Below are positions 34,010 to 41,925 of a DNA stretch of 53,794 bases, one piece after another. Within the stretch, counting starts at the first letter, position 1; every line of letters starts with the position of its first letter. Origin of the DNA: Bacteroidota bacterium (GTDB lineage: Bacteria; Bacteroidota; Rhodothermia; Rhodothermales; JAHQVL01); NCBI GenBank assembly GCA_039111535.1, contig JBCCIM010000018.1:1-53794 (forward strand). Direction: 5' to 3'. Position numbers and translations under genes: made by a program. Below the pieces are notes generated by a model. The model saw only the letters and a list, made by a program, of their open reading frames with translations, made no database searches and was not told where the DNA came from.

Positions 34010-34769
34010 TTACCGGTTTATGAACCTTGATTGTCGTCTGTGTATCGGTGCCACTTTCATGCGGCGTAAGCGTGCCTTGGGCATGGCGCCACTGGGTTGC
34101 AAAGTGCAGCAGGGCGGAGACGCTTTCGAAATTTAGCTTCTCTTTTACCCGCCGGCGATGCGTTTCGACCGTTTTTCGGTCGAGCTTGAGCCGGTCAGCC
34201 ATGTCTTGAGGACTCGCGCCTTCTCCCATCATCAGGAGCACAGCCAATTCGCGGTGCGTCAGCAGGTCCATCGCTTCTGTTTTAACTGCAGCTGCGCCCT
34301 TGGTAATTTTATTGAGCAGCCGTGCGGTCATTGAGGTGCTCAGGAACGTCTCATTACGCATTACGCTACGGATGCCTTCGAGGACATCCTGCATATTCAT
34401 GCGCTTCATGATGTAGCCCATTGCGCCGGCTTCGATGGCGCGCTCTGCAAAGATTTTCTCGTCATACTGAGAGAAAATGAGGATGTGCAGGTTGGGAAGT
34501 TGGGCAACAAGTTGCATGCACAAGTCGAGCCCATAAGCATCGTCCAGAGACAGGGAGATGATCACGACATCCGGTTTTGCTATGGTGATGTGGTCGTATG
34601 CTTCCGAAGCAGTGGTGGCCTGGCCACAGAAGATCATGTCTTCCGTATGTTTCAACAGGCTAGAGAAAGCATCACCAATAGCGGGATGGCGATCAATGAC
34701 AAGTACGCGAATGCGTCGTACCAAAGATCCGTTTGCGTCTTTTTGTTGGGGTATAATCACGTAGCCCAC
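33996..34769 (-). CDS. NarL/FixJ-type regulator with atypical receiver domain
   Basis: A 257-residue protein: receiver-like domain (about 20-140) and a C-terminal LuxR-type helix-turn-helix (LTHRELAVLLMMGEGASPQD, then DRKTVETHRRRVKEKLN). In the receiver the usual phospho-acceptor Asp is Ser72 (PDVVIISLSLDD) and the acidic pair after strand 1 is reduced (VIDRHP instead of Asp-Asp-His-Pro). The Lys of the switch (YIMKRM) and the Ser/Thr position (IFSQYDE) remain. It should therefore not be a classical phosphorylated regulator and may respond to a ligand, a partner or other modification. No histidine kinase is nearby. It is convergent with the Ser/Thr kinase gene. Confidence 0.88.
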   Translation of the reverse strand: MGYVIIPQQKDANGSLVRRIRVLVIDRHPAIGDAFSSLLKHTEDMIFCGQATTASEAYDHITIAKPDVVIISLSLDDAYGLDLCMQLVAQLPNLHILIFSQYDEKIFAERAIEAGAMGYIMKRMNMQDVLEGIRSVMRNETFLSTSMTARLLNKITKGAAAVKTEAMDLLTHRELAVLLMMGEGASPQDMADRLKLDRKTVETHRRRVKEKLNFESVSALLHFATQWRHAQGTLTPHESGTDTQTTIKVHKPVISPS

Positions 34770-35299
34770 TCCTAATCTATAAGGTGATGCGAGTTCACCA
34801 GGTGAAGAACAAAGGGGGCTTGATAAGTTGTGATGGAGGGTGCCTCGTTAAGGCAGTTTGGGTACTTGCAACAAGCATGCCGACACACAAACCTGTTTAT
34901 TTGGCCCAGTTTCGCCGTTACATTTGCTTCATGATTCGAGGCATTGTCATTCTGACGAATTCGTATCGTTTCGAGATTGACCGGCTATCCGCGCATTACC
35001 GCCGGTTTGCTGGTGGCTATTGGCGATGCGCTTAAGGATGAGTTGTTTTTTCTGAATGGTGTTTGACTTTTTCTCAGCCAGGCTGTTAATAAGAGGTAGA
35101 ATACCCCGTGAAAGGCTCAGAAACGGACAAAAGAGTAGATAATTTGCTTCTGTGAATTAATTGTGCAACTGTCAGATAAGACGTGAGTACATATTCCAGT
35201 CGTATGTCCGGCTTCATGCTTACCCACTTCTTTATACCGGGAAAAGCATACCGGGGTGTAGATCGACATTAACTGCGCTTGAACGGCAACTCTGACCCA
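34770..35299. other. Intergenic region, about 530 bases
   Basis: The region lies upstream of both the minus-strand regulator and the plus-strand zinc-ribbon gene, so it must contain both promoters. A frame of about 80 codons starts near 34784 but has no family character, poor composition and no ribosome site, and is not counted. No strong hairpin is visible. Confidence 0.4.
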
Positions 35300-36001
35300 A
35301 TGCGAAACTGCAAATGGTGCGGAAACTCTGGGTGGCTCCTCAAAATATCCAAAGACGGCCTGTGCCAAAAATGTGAACCCGATGTCAAAATGCGCGTGCT
35401 CAATGCAACGCGGGTTTTGAATGAGAACTTGCACGTAATGCGACGTGCAAAGGAGATAGATATGCGCCTTGCAAAAGGGCGGCAGGCCATTGAGCAGTTA
35501 CGTGACCTTATTCCGTATTACGAAAAAGGGCTGGTTAACCTCCAGCCTTCGCCGCAGGAGCTTGTGGCCCGTATTTATAATGCAGAGCGGACCATCACGC
35601 ATCAACACATCGAAAGCCTCTTCAACGTTGCGCTAAAGCAAGCGAAGAAAGCGCCAACTGAAGCCAAGGGACAATACATCACCGAGCTTACCGAAGCGGT
35701 AGACAAATACAAATCGCAACTTGGTAAATCAAATGAGATACGCTGGCGCAAGCGTTTGGAACGGGATCGGAGTCTGTTGCTGGTAGAACGTGCGCAACAA
35801 GATGAGGGTACAGGAAAGCGAGATCGGGCGATAGACCAGTATATAGAAGCCCTCGATATGCTGCGGGCAGACAACAACGGTGACCCTGCCCATCAACAAC
35901 GCATTGAACAGGTGAAAAAGAGAATTCGCGACCTGGGCGGTCAGATTCCAGAACGTTGGGAAAACGAAGAAGCAACAGGCGGCGACGGATTGTCGGCCTG
36001 A
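35300..36001 (+). CDS. Zinc-ribbon and coiled-coil protein of unknown function
   Basis: A 233-residue cytoplasmic-type protein. The first 30 residues contain two Cys pairs (NCKWCGNSGW and GLCQKCEPD), a compact zinc ribbon. The rest is highly charged and helical, with likely coiled coil from about residue 30 to 200 (for example RRAKEIDMRLAKGRQAIEQL). A TPR-like segment near the end (DRAIDQYIEALDMLRADNNG) could bind a partner. The ATG directly before the zinc ribbon is preferred to a TTG seven codons upstream. Single gene, no clear context. No function is assigned. Confidence 0.7.
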   Translation: MRNCKWCGNSGWLLKISKDGLCQKCEPDVKMRVLNATRVLNENLHVMRRAKEIDMRLAKGRQAIEQLRDLIPYYEKGLVNLQPSPQELVARIYNAERTITHQHIESLFNVALKQAKKAPTEAKGQYITELTEAVDKYKSQLGKSNEIRWRKRLERDRSLLLVERAQQDEGTGKRDRAIDQYIEALDMLRADNNGDPAHQQRIEQVKKRIRDLGGQIPERWENEEATGGDGLSA

Positions 36002-36090
36002 TGCCAAATCCCTTTTTATAAATCCGCCCCGGGTTTGGTTTGCCGTGCTGGAGAGGAAAAAATGCACGGTTTTCCGGGTAGCGCAAGTCG

Positions 36091-36212
36091 TTTTGATTCA
36101 GGTTACAGACACCTGGGCCTGTATTACCTGTTTAATCGAATAATATAACAGAGACAATAGCTTTTAAATACTGATAGCAAACACGTCTAGTTATCCGTAA
36201 CCTGAATCAAAA
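36091..36212. repeat. Terminal inverted repeat pair (16 bp) around 90 bases
   Basis: TTTTGATTCAGGTTAC is repeated as its exact inverted complement GTAACCTGAATCAAAA, with 90 AT-rich bases between them. The pairing extends one further base outward (G90 with C213). The 122-base unit has the build of a small non-autonomous transposable element or of a widely spaced regulator site. No coding frame and no clear target duplication are visible. Confidence 0.6.
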
Positions 36213-37304
36213 CCGGCATCACACGTATCCCCCGCTCAACCTCCGAAGCCTAGAATGGCAACAGAGAGGAAAATGAAAAGAAAAGCGAGAATAGCCAAGG
36301 CCAGGCTAAACGCAGTGCCCCATGAGTTTGTACTACTCGGTCTCATACAAGGAAAAGGGATTAAAGCTTTACGAAAAGCGAGTGAGGAAAGGGGCCTCGG
36401 AAGGGCATGCTATAATATAAGCTGTTACCAAATCGTAATGTGCCGAAAGTGTCATAAAAGTTTGGCAACTGTGCTTCAAGCCCAGCCGTGATCCGTTTCC
36501 GTAAGAAAGGCGAAGGATGTAGAAAGATCTCCTCTGCACAGACTGCTTCCCTGACTTCACTATCAGATCTTGAATAAAAGAACAGATGCACTGCAATGTT
36601 GCAGGGCGAAGCACGTCTTTGCAAGCTCTGTGCCACGTGGATTTTTTAGAAGGGTGATTTGTACCTGCTCCGTATACTGCTTGCCGGCGATATCACCGTG
36701 GTCCGGTAAGCCCTATCCCTCGGCAAGTGAGAGAAGGACTTTTTGCAGGATAGCTGCCGGCGCAGGTAAAAGGCGCATGCCAAAAGTGTGTTCAAACTGT
36801 GGAGGTTGTGGCCGAACTATTCTGTGAATGTGTTAAATTGCGCATATCGAGGCATTTAAAGGGTTAGGCGGAAACTGAATCCATCATTTCTTCGTCCGAT
36901 ATTCACCGGAAACACCCTCGAATCCGCCCGTTATTCGGGCAAAAACCCCTGGCCGCTATGGCACTATTCGCGCTCCTCGCCTTTGTATTCCTGATCGGAT
37001 TTTTGGCATTTTTTCAGCCGGACCACCGGCAATCCCGCCGCCTCTAATGGCGCATGAAGCAGGCTATTTGTGCGCCTGTGGCATCCCATAATCCTGTAAA
37101 AATGCCGGCAGGCATTTAAACCAATTCTCAAAAGTCTTCATACATGCTTCATTCTAGCTTGAATGCAGGCATGTAATTCTTTCCGCAACAATTACATATT
37201 TGCCCTGCACAGCTTTCCCTATCCTGAATGTGCAGGTATAAACAATATGAATGTGTTGTGCCCTGTGTCTATCAGGCAGTATTCAATCACAAACGAATGT
37301 TGCC
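36213..37304. other. Gene-poor stretch, about 1.1 kb
   Basis: No protein of known family, RNA gene or strong terminator is recognised. Short frames near 36255 and 36570 have Cys-rich or otherwise odd composition and no support. GCCGGC palindromes near 36690 and 36760, and a 16-codon Cys-rich frame at 36778 (MPKVCSNCGGCGRTIL), are the only local oddities besides the small hydrophobic frame listed separately. It may hold the long leader of the surface protein gene downstream, decayed genes or an unrecognised RNA. Confidence 0.4.
36958..37047 (+). CDS. Possible 29-residue membrane peptide
   Basis: ATG to TAA encodes one hydrophobic helix (ALFALLAFVFLIGFLAFF) followed by a polar basic end (QPDHRQSRRL), the normal build of a small membrane protein with its positive end inside. 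No Shine-Dalgarno is present, which is common in this phylum. It is the most protein-like frame of the gene-poor stretch, but so short that chance cannot be excluded. Confidence 0.3.
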   Translation: MALFALLAFVFLIGFLAFFQPDHRQSRRL

Positions 37305-40300
37305 ATGATACGCTCTTCCTTTTTCGTTACGCTCCTTTTCGCCGCGATTATTATCGCCCCCAAGTCTTCCGTTGTCTATGCCTTGCAGCAGACCCACTGG
37401 GTTGCGCCCAACGGCAACGACGCACAGACTTGTACAGTAACTACGCCATGCAAGACAATTAACCATGTACTGCAGGCGGTTGTTAGTGATGGTGACGTTA
37501 TTAACATACTCCCCGGTATCTACCGCGAGCAACTCGAGATCACCCTGGACAACATAACGTTACAAGGGACCGCACCCGGTGTTTTTCTCTATGGAGCTGC
37601 TGTGCCCGAATTGGTACCCGCTGAAGGCAAATACACGGCACCGTGGGTGTGGGGTGACTCATTTGACGGGACGCCTTTTTGTAATAACCTCACAAATGAT
37701 GTTGGTATGGATGACCGGTTATGCAACACGTTGGGGTTTTGGGAAAATGAACAGCGGCTTGCGCAGGTCTTGTCTAAGTCTGCTGTGGTTGCCGGCACCT
37801 TTTATTATGACGCAGGTGCAGAGGCGGTGTGGCTGCAGCCATACACCGGCAGCGACGGCCTGGCTGCCATAGAAGGTGCCACATATCCCTACGTGTTAAA
37901 ACTGTCTGCTTCAAGCAGTGGTGTGGCCTTAAAAGACCTGAGCATATGGTACGGGACTTCGATGCCCGATGACGGGATCCTGCAGGTGGAAGGCAGTGAC
38001 CATCTGATTGAAAATGTGGATGTCCGGTATACCGCAGGCGCCGGGATTCTTGTGTACGGTGCAGATCGGGTCACGATGCAAGACGTAGAAGCTGCAGCCC
38101 ACGGGCAAAACGGCTGGCGGATCCGCGCAGATGCCTCGTTTTCAACCTCATCAGGCTGGCAGATTAACGACTGGGTTGACGCACTGGTGCTGGATCACGC
38201 CATCTCTCGCAACAACGGTTGGAAAGGCTACGACAATTGCTGGGGCGGTGGCGGGACCAAGTTTTCCTTTACGCGCGATTTGCAAATTGACCGTTTCTAT
38301 TCTGCAGACAACAACGGGTTTGGGATTTGGTTGGATATTGAAAACCATACGTATGATGTGACTTCTTCTTTGAGCGCCCGCGATGCCGGCCGGGGCATTT
38401 TTGTAGAATACATCAGCGATGACGGGCGCGTTGAAAACAATGTGGTATTTAATACGCAGGACGCAGATAATATTGGATGTGGCATCAGCGTGGGGCTGGC
38501 TGCAGCTGATTCGCGCAATGTGACCATCAAAAATAACACGGTCTATTCAACTGCAGACGATGTAAAAGGCATCATGCTCAAAACAGGATGCCCTACGTGT
38601 CGCTCTTTCCCATATACAAGCGAGGATATCGTATGGGAAAACAACCTGTTAATCAACAAGGGAGACGCCGGCTTTGTACGCGACCTGGATGCTGGCAGCG
38701 CTGATCCATTCACCTACAGCAACATGCACATCGAAGAATCTTTTGCTGGAGATGGCACTGTGGCTGTATGCTGGGATGCGCTGGGGAACTGCTCTCAAGC
38801 TGCATTTGACATCGAAGCGTTGCCACCCGGTACCTATCTTGCGGATGAAGCAGATGAATGTGGGTTTTCTGAAAACAATGCATTGCTTGATGGTGTGGGG
38901 GCGCAGGGTTTTGTGCATCCACAGCACGCAGCAATTTGTGATGGGGCGCCACCCCCTGCGCCGCCTGTAGCAGGCTTTACGTATGCCGTGGAAGGCATGC
39001 TGGTCATGTTTACAGATACAAGCGCTGATGACGAGGCCCTGGTTGCCTGGAGTTGGGATTTTGGGGACGGCAGTTCATCCAGCGAACAGTCGCCTGAATA
39101 CGCGTATGCCGCAGCGGGTACGTACGCCGTTTTGTTAACTGTAACTGACTCAGATGGGCTATCAGATACCTTTTCGGAGCAAATTGCCATTGATTCGCCG
39201 GCGCCTCCTGCAGAACCTCCCGTGGCAGACTTTACCTATACAGCAACCGCACTAACCGTTCAGTTCGAAGACCTGAGTACGGACGATGGCACCCTTGTGT
39301 CGTGGCTTTGGACCTTTGGGGATGGCAATCAGGCATCAACACAGGACCCAACCCATAGTTATAGCGATGCCGGCACGTACAGCGTATCGCTGTTGGTCGA
39401 GGATGACGAAGGGTTATCTGCAACACAAACGCGCGATGTGGTTGTTGAGGAGGTTGATCTACCTACGCCTCCCAGCGCTGCCTTCACCTTTACAGTAGAC
39501 AACCTTCAGGTAACTTTTCAGGATGCAAGTACCGACGATGGGTCCGTAGTTGCATGGCTCTGGGAATTTGGAGATGGTGAGGTGGCGACATCAGCCACAA
39601 CGTCGCATACGTATATGCAGGCGGGTACGTATACGGTAGTACTTACGGTCACCGATGACGAAGGCCTGACCGCCAGTGTTGCTGAAGAAGTGATGGTCTC
39701 CTCGCCGCCTGTTGACCTCCCACCCGTGGCCGCATTTACGTTTGTTGTTGATGGTCTCAGCGTTCAATTTACAGACCTTAGTACAGATGAAGATGGCGAA
39801 GTAGCCGGCTGGTTGTGGGATTTTGGTGATGGAGAAACGGCTACACTTCAGCATCCCGTCCACGTCTACACCACGGCCGGCAGCTATTATGTGACGCTAG
39901 AAGTAAAAGACGATACGGGCTTGAAAGGGGATGTGGGTATACAGCTCCTCCTGATTGAAGGAGAAGACGATGTTACAGGTACTTTTGTAGAAGTTGCCGG
40001 CCTTGTTGTTATGGAGGCTGAACACCACGTAGCCCAATCTGCCAACGGTATCACCGGTGATACCTGGATAGAGGCGCAAATAATGACAGGCAGCGAAACG
40101 GCGGTTGGCATGCAAGTATTGCCGGACAATGGCCACAGCGTAACCGCTAACTTTATGGTGGACAATGCTACGCTGCACTTTCCGGTATTGTTTATCACAA
40201 CAGGGACATACTATATCTGGGTCAGAATGCGACCTGAAGCGGATGCAAGCACGATATATGCCGGCACTGCTGAATCCGCTAGTATGATCGGCGAGACCAG

Positions 40301-40862
40301 GTTCGATAAACCGGTAGATACATGGGTATGGTACAATACAAAAAACGCGAGCCGGCGCGCCCGGATAAACGTTCCTGCAACCGGAGAGCAGTTAATTCAG
40401 GTCTGGATGCGCGAAGATGGCGTGGTGCTAGACCGCCTGTTGCTAACCACTGATCCTGACTATGTACCGGAAGGTGTGGGGCCTGCAGAAAGCCCAAGGG
40501 TGCTTATCGATCCGTATCCAAACGGATCCCATAGGGTTTCAGATCGGCTGGATATGCCGTTGCAACATAGACCCACTTCAATCCGGGTAGGACATTTTTA
40601 TCCTAACCCGGCTACTTCCGACAGCCATATGTCTCTCGATTTACCCGATGAGGCGCAGGTATCCGTATTGCTGTATGATATGATTGGACGTGTGTGGCAT
40701 AGTGAACAGTACGTACTAAACGCCGGCGCTAATCAGAAACTACGGGTAGATACGTCTCGGTTGGCAGCAGGGGTATATATTTGCCAAATACGCGTTTTAT
40801 TGGCTGAAGGAAGCCAGACATTCAGCAGGCGATTGGTGGTTGTCCCTTTTGGCGCACCATAG
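37305..40862 (+). CDS. Large surface protein: beta-helix, four PKD domains, sugar-binding-like domain, type IX sorting signal
   Basis: A 1185-residue exported protein. After the signal peptide, residues about 30-540 form a right-handed parallel beta-helix (DUF1565-like start HWVAPNGNDAQTCT, later IENVDVRYTAGAGILVYG and NNTVYSTADDVKG), typical of polysaccharide lyases and adhesins. Four PKD domains follow (starting near 552, 637, 721 and 805), each with the WxFGDG core. Residues about 890-1050 look like a beta-sandwich carbohydrate-binding module (VMEAEHHVAQ, DTWVWYNTKN, VVLDRLLLTTDP). The last 90 residues are a type IX sorting domain (FYPNPATSDS to AAGVYICQIRV). Likely exported to the cell surface or medium to bind or cut a glycan. 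The start is set by the signal peptide. Confidence 0.85.
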   Translation: MIRSSFFVTLLFAAIIIAPKSSVVYALQQTHWVAPNGNDAQTCTVTTPCKTINHVLQAVVSDGDVINILPGIYREQLEITLDNITLQGTAPGVFLYGAAVPELVPAEGKYTAPWVWGDSFDGTPFCNNLTNDVGMDDRLCNTLGFWENEQRLAQVLSKSAVVAGTFYYDAGAEAVWLQPYTGSDGLAAIEGATYPYVLKLSASSSGVALKDLSIWYGTSMPDDGILQVEGSDHLIENVDVRYTAGAGILVYGADRVTMQDVEAAAHGQNGWRIRADASFSTSSGWQINDWVDALVLDHAISRNNGWKGYDNCWGGGGTKFSFTRDLQIDRFYSADNNGFGIWLDIENHTYDVTSSLSARDAGRGIFVEYISDDGRVENNVVFNTQDADNIGCGISVGLAAADSRNVTIKNNTVYSTADDVKGIMLKTGCPTCRSFPYTSEDIVWENNLLINKGDAGFVRDLDAGSADPFTYSNMHIEESFAGDGTVAVCWDALGNCSQAAFDIEALPPGTYLADEADECGFSENNALLDGVGAQGFVHPQHAAICDGAPPPAPPVAGFTYAVEGMLVMFTDTSADDEALVAWSWDFGDGSSSSEQSPEYAYAAAGTYAVLLTVTDSDGLSDTFSEQIAIDSPAPPAEPPVADFTYTATALTVQFEDLSTDDGTLVSWLWTFGDGNQASTQDPTHSYSDAGTYSVSLLVEDDEGLSATQTRDVVVEEVDLPTPPSAAFTFTVDNLQVTFQDASTDDGSVVAWLWEFGDGEVATSATTSHTYMQAGTYTVVLTVTDDEGLTASVAEEVMVSSPPVDLPPVAAFTFVVDGLSVQFTDLSTDEDGEVAGWLWDFGDGETATLQHPVHVYTTAGSYYVTLEVKDDTGLKGDVGIQLLLIEGEDDVTGTFVEVAGLVVMEAEHHVAQSANGITGDTWIEAQIMTGSETAVGMQVLPDNGHSVTANFMVDNATLHFPVLFITTGTYYIWVRMRPEADASTIYAGTAESASMIGETRFDKPVDTWVWYNTKNASRRARINVPATGEQLIQVWMREDGVVLDRLLLTTDPDYVPEGVGPAESPRVLIDPYPNGSHRVSDRLDMPLQHRPTSIRVGHFYPNPATSDSHMSLDLPDEAQVSVLLYDMIGRVWHSEQYVLNAGANQKLRVDTSRLAAGVYICQIRVLLAEGSQTFSRRLVVVPFGAP

Positions 40863-40974
40863 GCGTCATAATGCGTGGCATTCTAATGGTTTGTTTTAGA
40901 TATGCCGTATTGATGTCATAGCCTGTACAGTATCCTACAAGCGACAGGTTGATGTAAACAAAAGGTACAAGACC

Positions 40975-41925
40975 ATGGAAGAGATTCAGGGAAAACTACA
41001 GCAATACCTTGATGCACGCGATGCTTTTGTCTCGCGTGTGAAGGAAGACCGCTGGGTGTTGGCCGTTGTGCAGATCGGCTCCTTGAATGAGGAGACGGTA
41101 TGGCGCAAAGATGGCCTTGGATTGTGGGTTGTAGAGGCGGACGGTGTCAGTCGCCGGCAAAAAAGCGATGGCGAAGCGCACCGCATCTGGCGTATTCTGG
41201 TTGAACATGATGTGAATCTGTGGGCTGAAATCATTCCCCGTGCCCGGTTCAAGCGGATGGTTGAGGGTACTTCTCGAACGGCCTTCTCGTACAACTTCTT
41301 TGCACACCGGTCGTTGATTTATTGTGTAGATGAAAGCATTGCAGACTGGTTCGAGGAAGCCAATAGCATAGCTACCAAAGACCAGCAGAAAGAAGTTATG
41401 ATGATGACCTGCTGGTTCATCTATCAGCTGCGGTATGCACGCCGGCTGCTTGAAATAAAACAAGACGACCACAGGGCCTGGCAGGCCTTGCTGGATGCTG
41501 CACATGCATTGGCCGCTACCCATGTTGTGATGGCGGGCGAAATTTGTGAGACGCATGCGATGCATCGCGCGGTCGAACTTGAGCCGAGCTTGTTTGCCAA
41601 AATGTACACCGCGCTACTGGTCGCAGGTCCAGAGAGGCCGGCTCTACAAGAGGCTTTGCTCCAGGGAGAAGGGTGGCTGCAGGAATACGCTGCACTACAC
41701 ATGACACCCGTGATGAAATACCTGAAGAAACAACGCCGGGTGGTGTCTCTTTCAGAACTGGCCAATTACTTTGCTTATAGCCAACTGCATCCCTGGCATC
41801 TGGAATCTGCCTGTGAATGGCTGGTACAACAAGGGGCGCTTGAAAAGCTGGCTGCAGAAATGCTGTTGACAAAGAAAAGCCGCCACCATCTCGAAGAACC
41901 TGCCTATCTCGTCCATGAAGCCTGA
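40975..41925 (+). CDS. Unknown protein, possibly nucleotidyltransferase-like with C-terminal winged helix
   Basis: A 316-residue cytoplasmic protein. The N-terminal part has a Gly-Ser followed by an Asp-containing strand (VQIGSLNEETVWRKDGLGLWVV) that recalls the Gly-Ser...Asp core of minimal nucleotidyltransferases such as YgxA, but the second acidic pair is unclear. The middle is helical; the end (VVSLSELANYFAYSQLHPWH, then ACEWLVQQGALEKLA) resembles a winged helix. Its stop overlaps the start of uvrA by 11 bases, so the two are translated together, and a link with DNA repair or nucleic acid is tempting but unproven. Confidence 0.55.
   Translation: MEEIQGKLQQYLDARDAFVSRVKEDRWVLAVVQIGSLNEETVWRKDGLGLWVVEADGVSRRQKSDGEAHRIWRILVEHDVNLWAEIIPRARFKRMVEGTSRTAFSYNFFAHRSLIYCVDESIADWFEEANSIATKDQQKEVMMMTCWFIYQLRYARRLLEIKQDDHRAWQALLDAAHALAATHVVMAGEICETHAMHRAVELEPSLFAKMYTALLVAGPERPALQEALLQGEGWLQEYAALHMTPVMKYLKKQRRVVSLSELANYFAYSQLHPWHLESACEWLVQQGALEKLAAEMLLTKKSRHHLEEPAYLVHEA

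Noticed and set aside
34784-35035. 83-codon plus-strand frame in the gap after the NarL-type regulator
   Set aside because: Starts within the regulator's promoter area, has no ribosome site, no family-like motif and irregular composition (mixed Cys, Trp and Arg); treated as chance.
36255-36491. 78-codon frame starting MATERKMKRKARIAKARL
   Set aside because: The basic start looks interesting, but the rest turns into Cys-rich sequence with no pattern and the region lacks coding signal; too weak to list as a gene.
36570-36827. 85-codon Cys-rich frame in the gene-poor stretch
   Set aside because: Its Cys content comes from scattered TGC/TGT triplets without the regular spacing of a zinc site, and there is no start signal.
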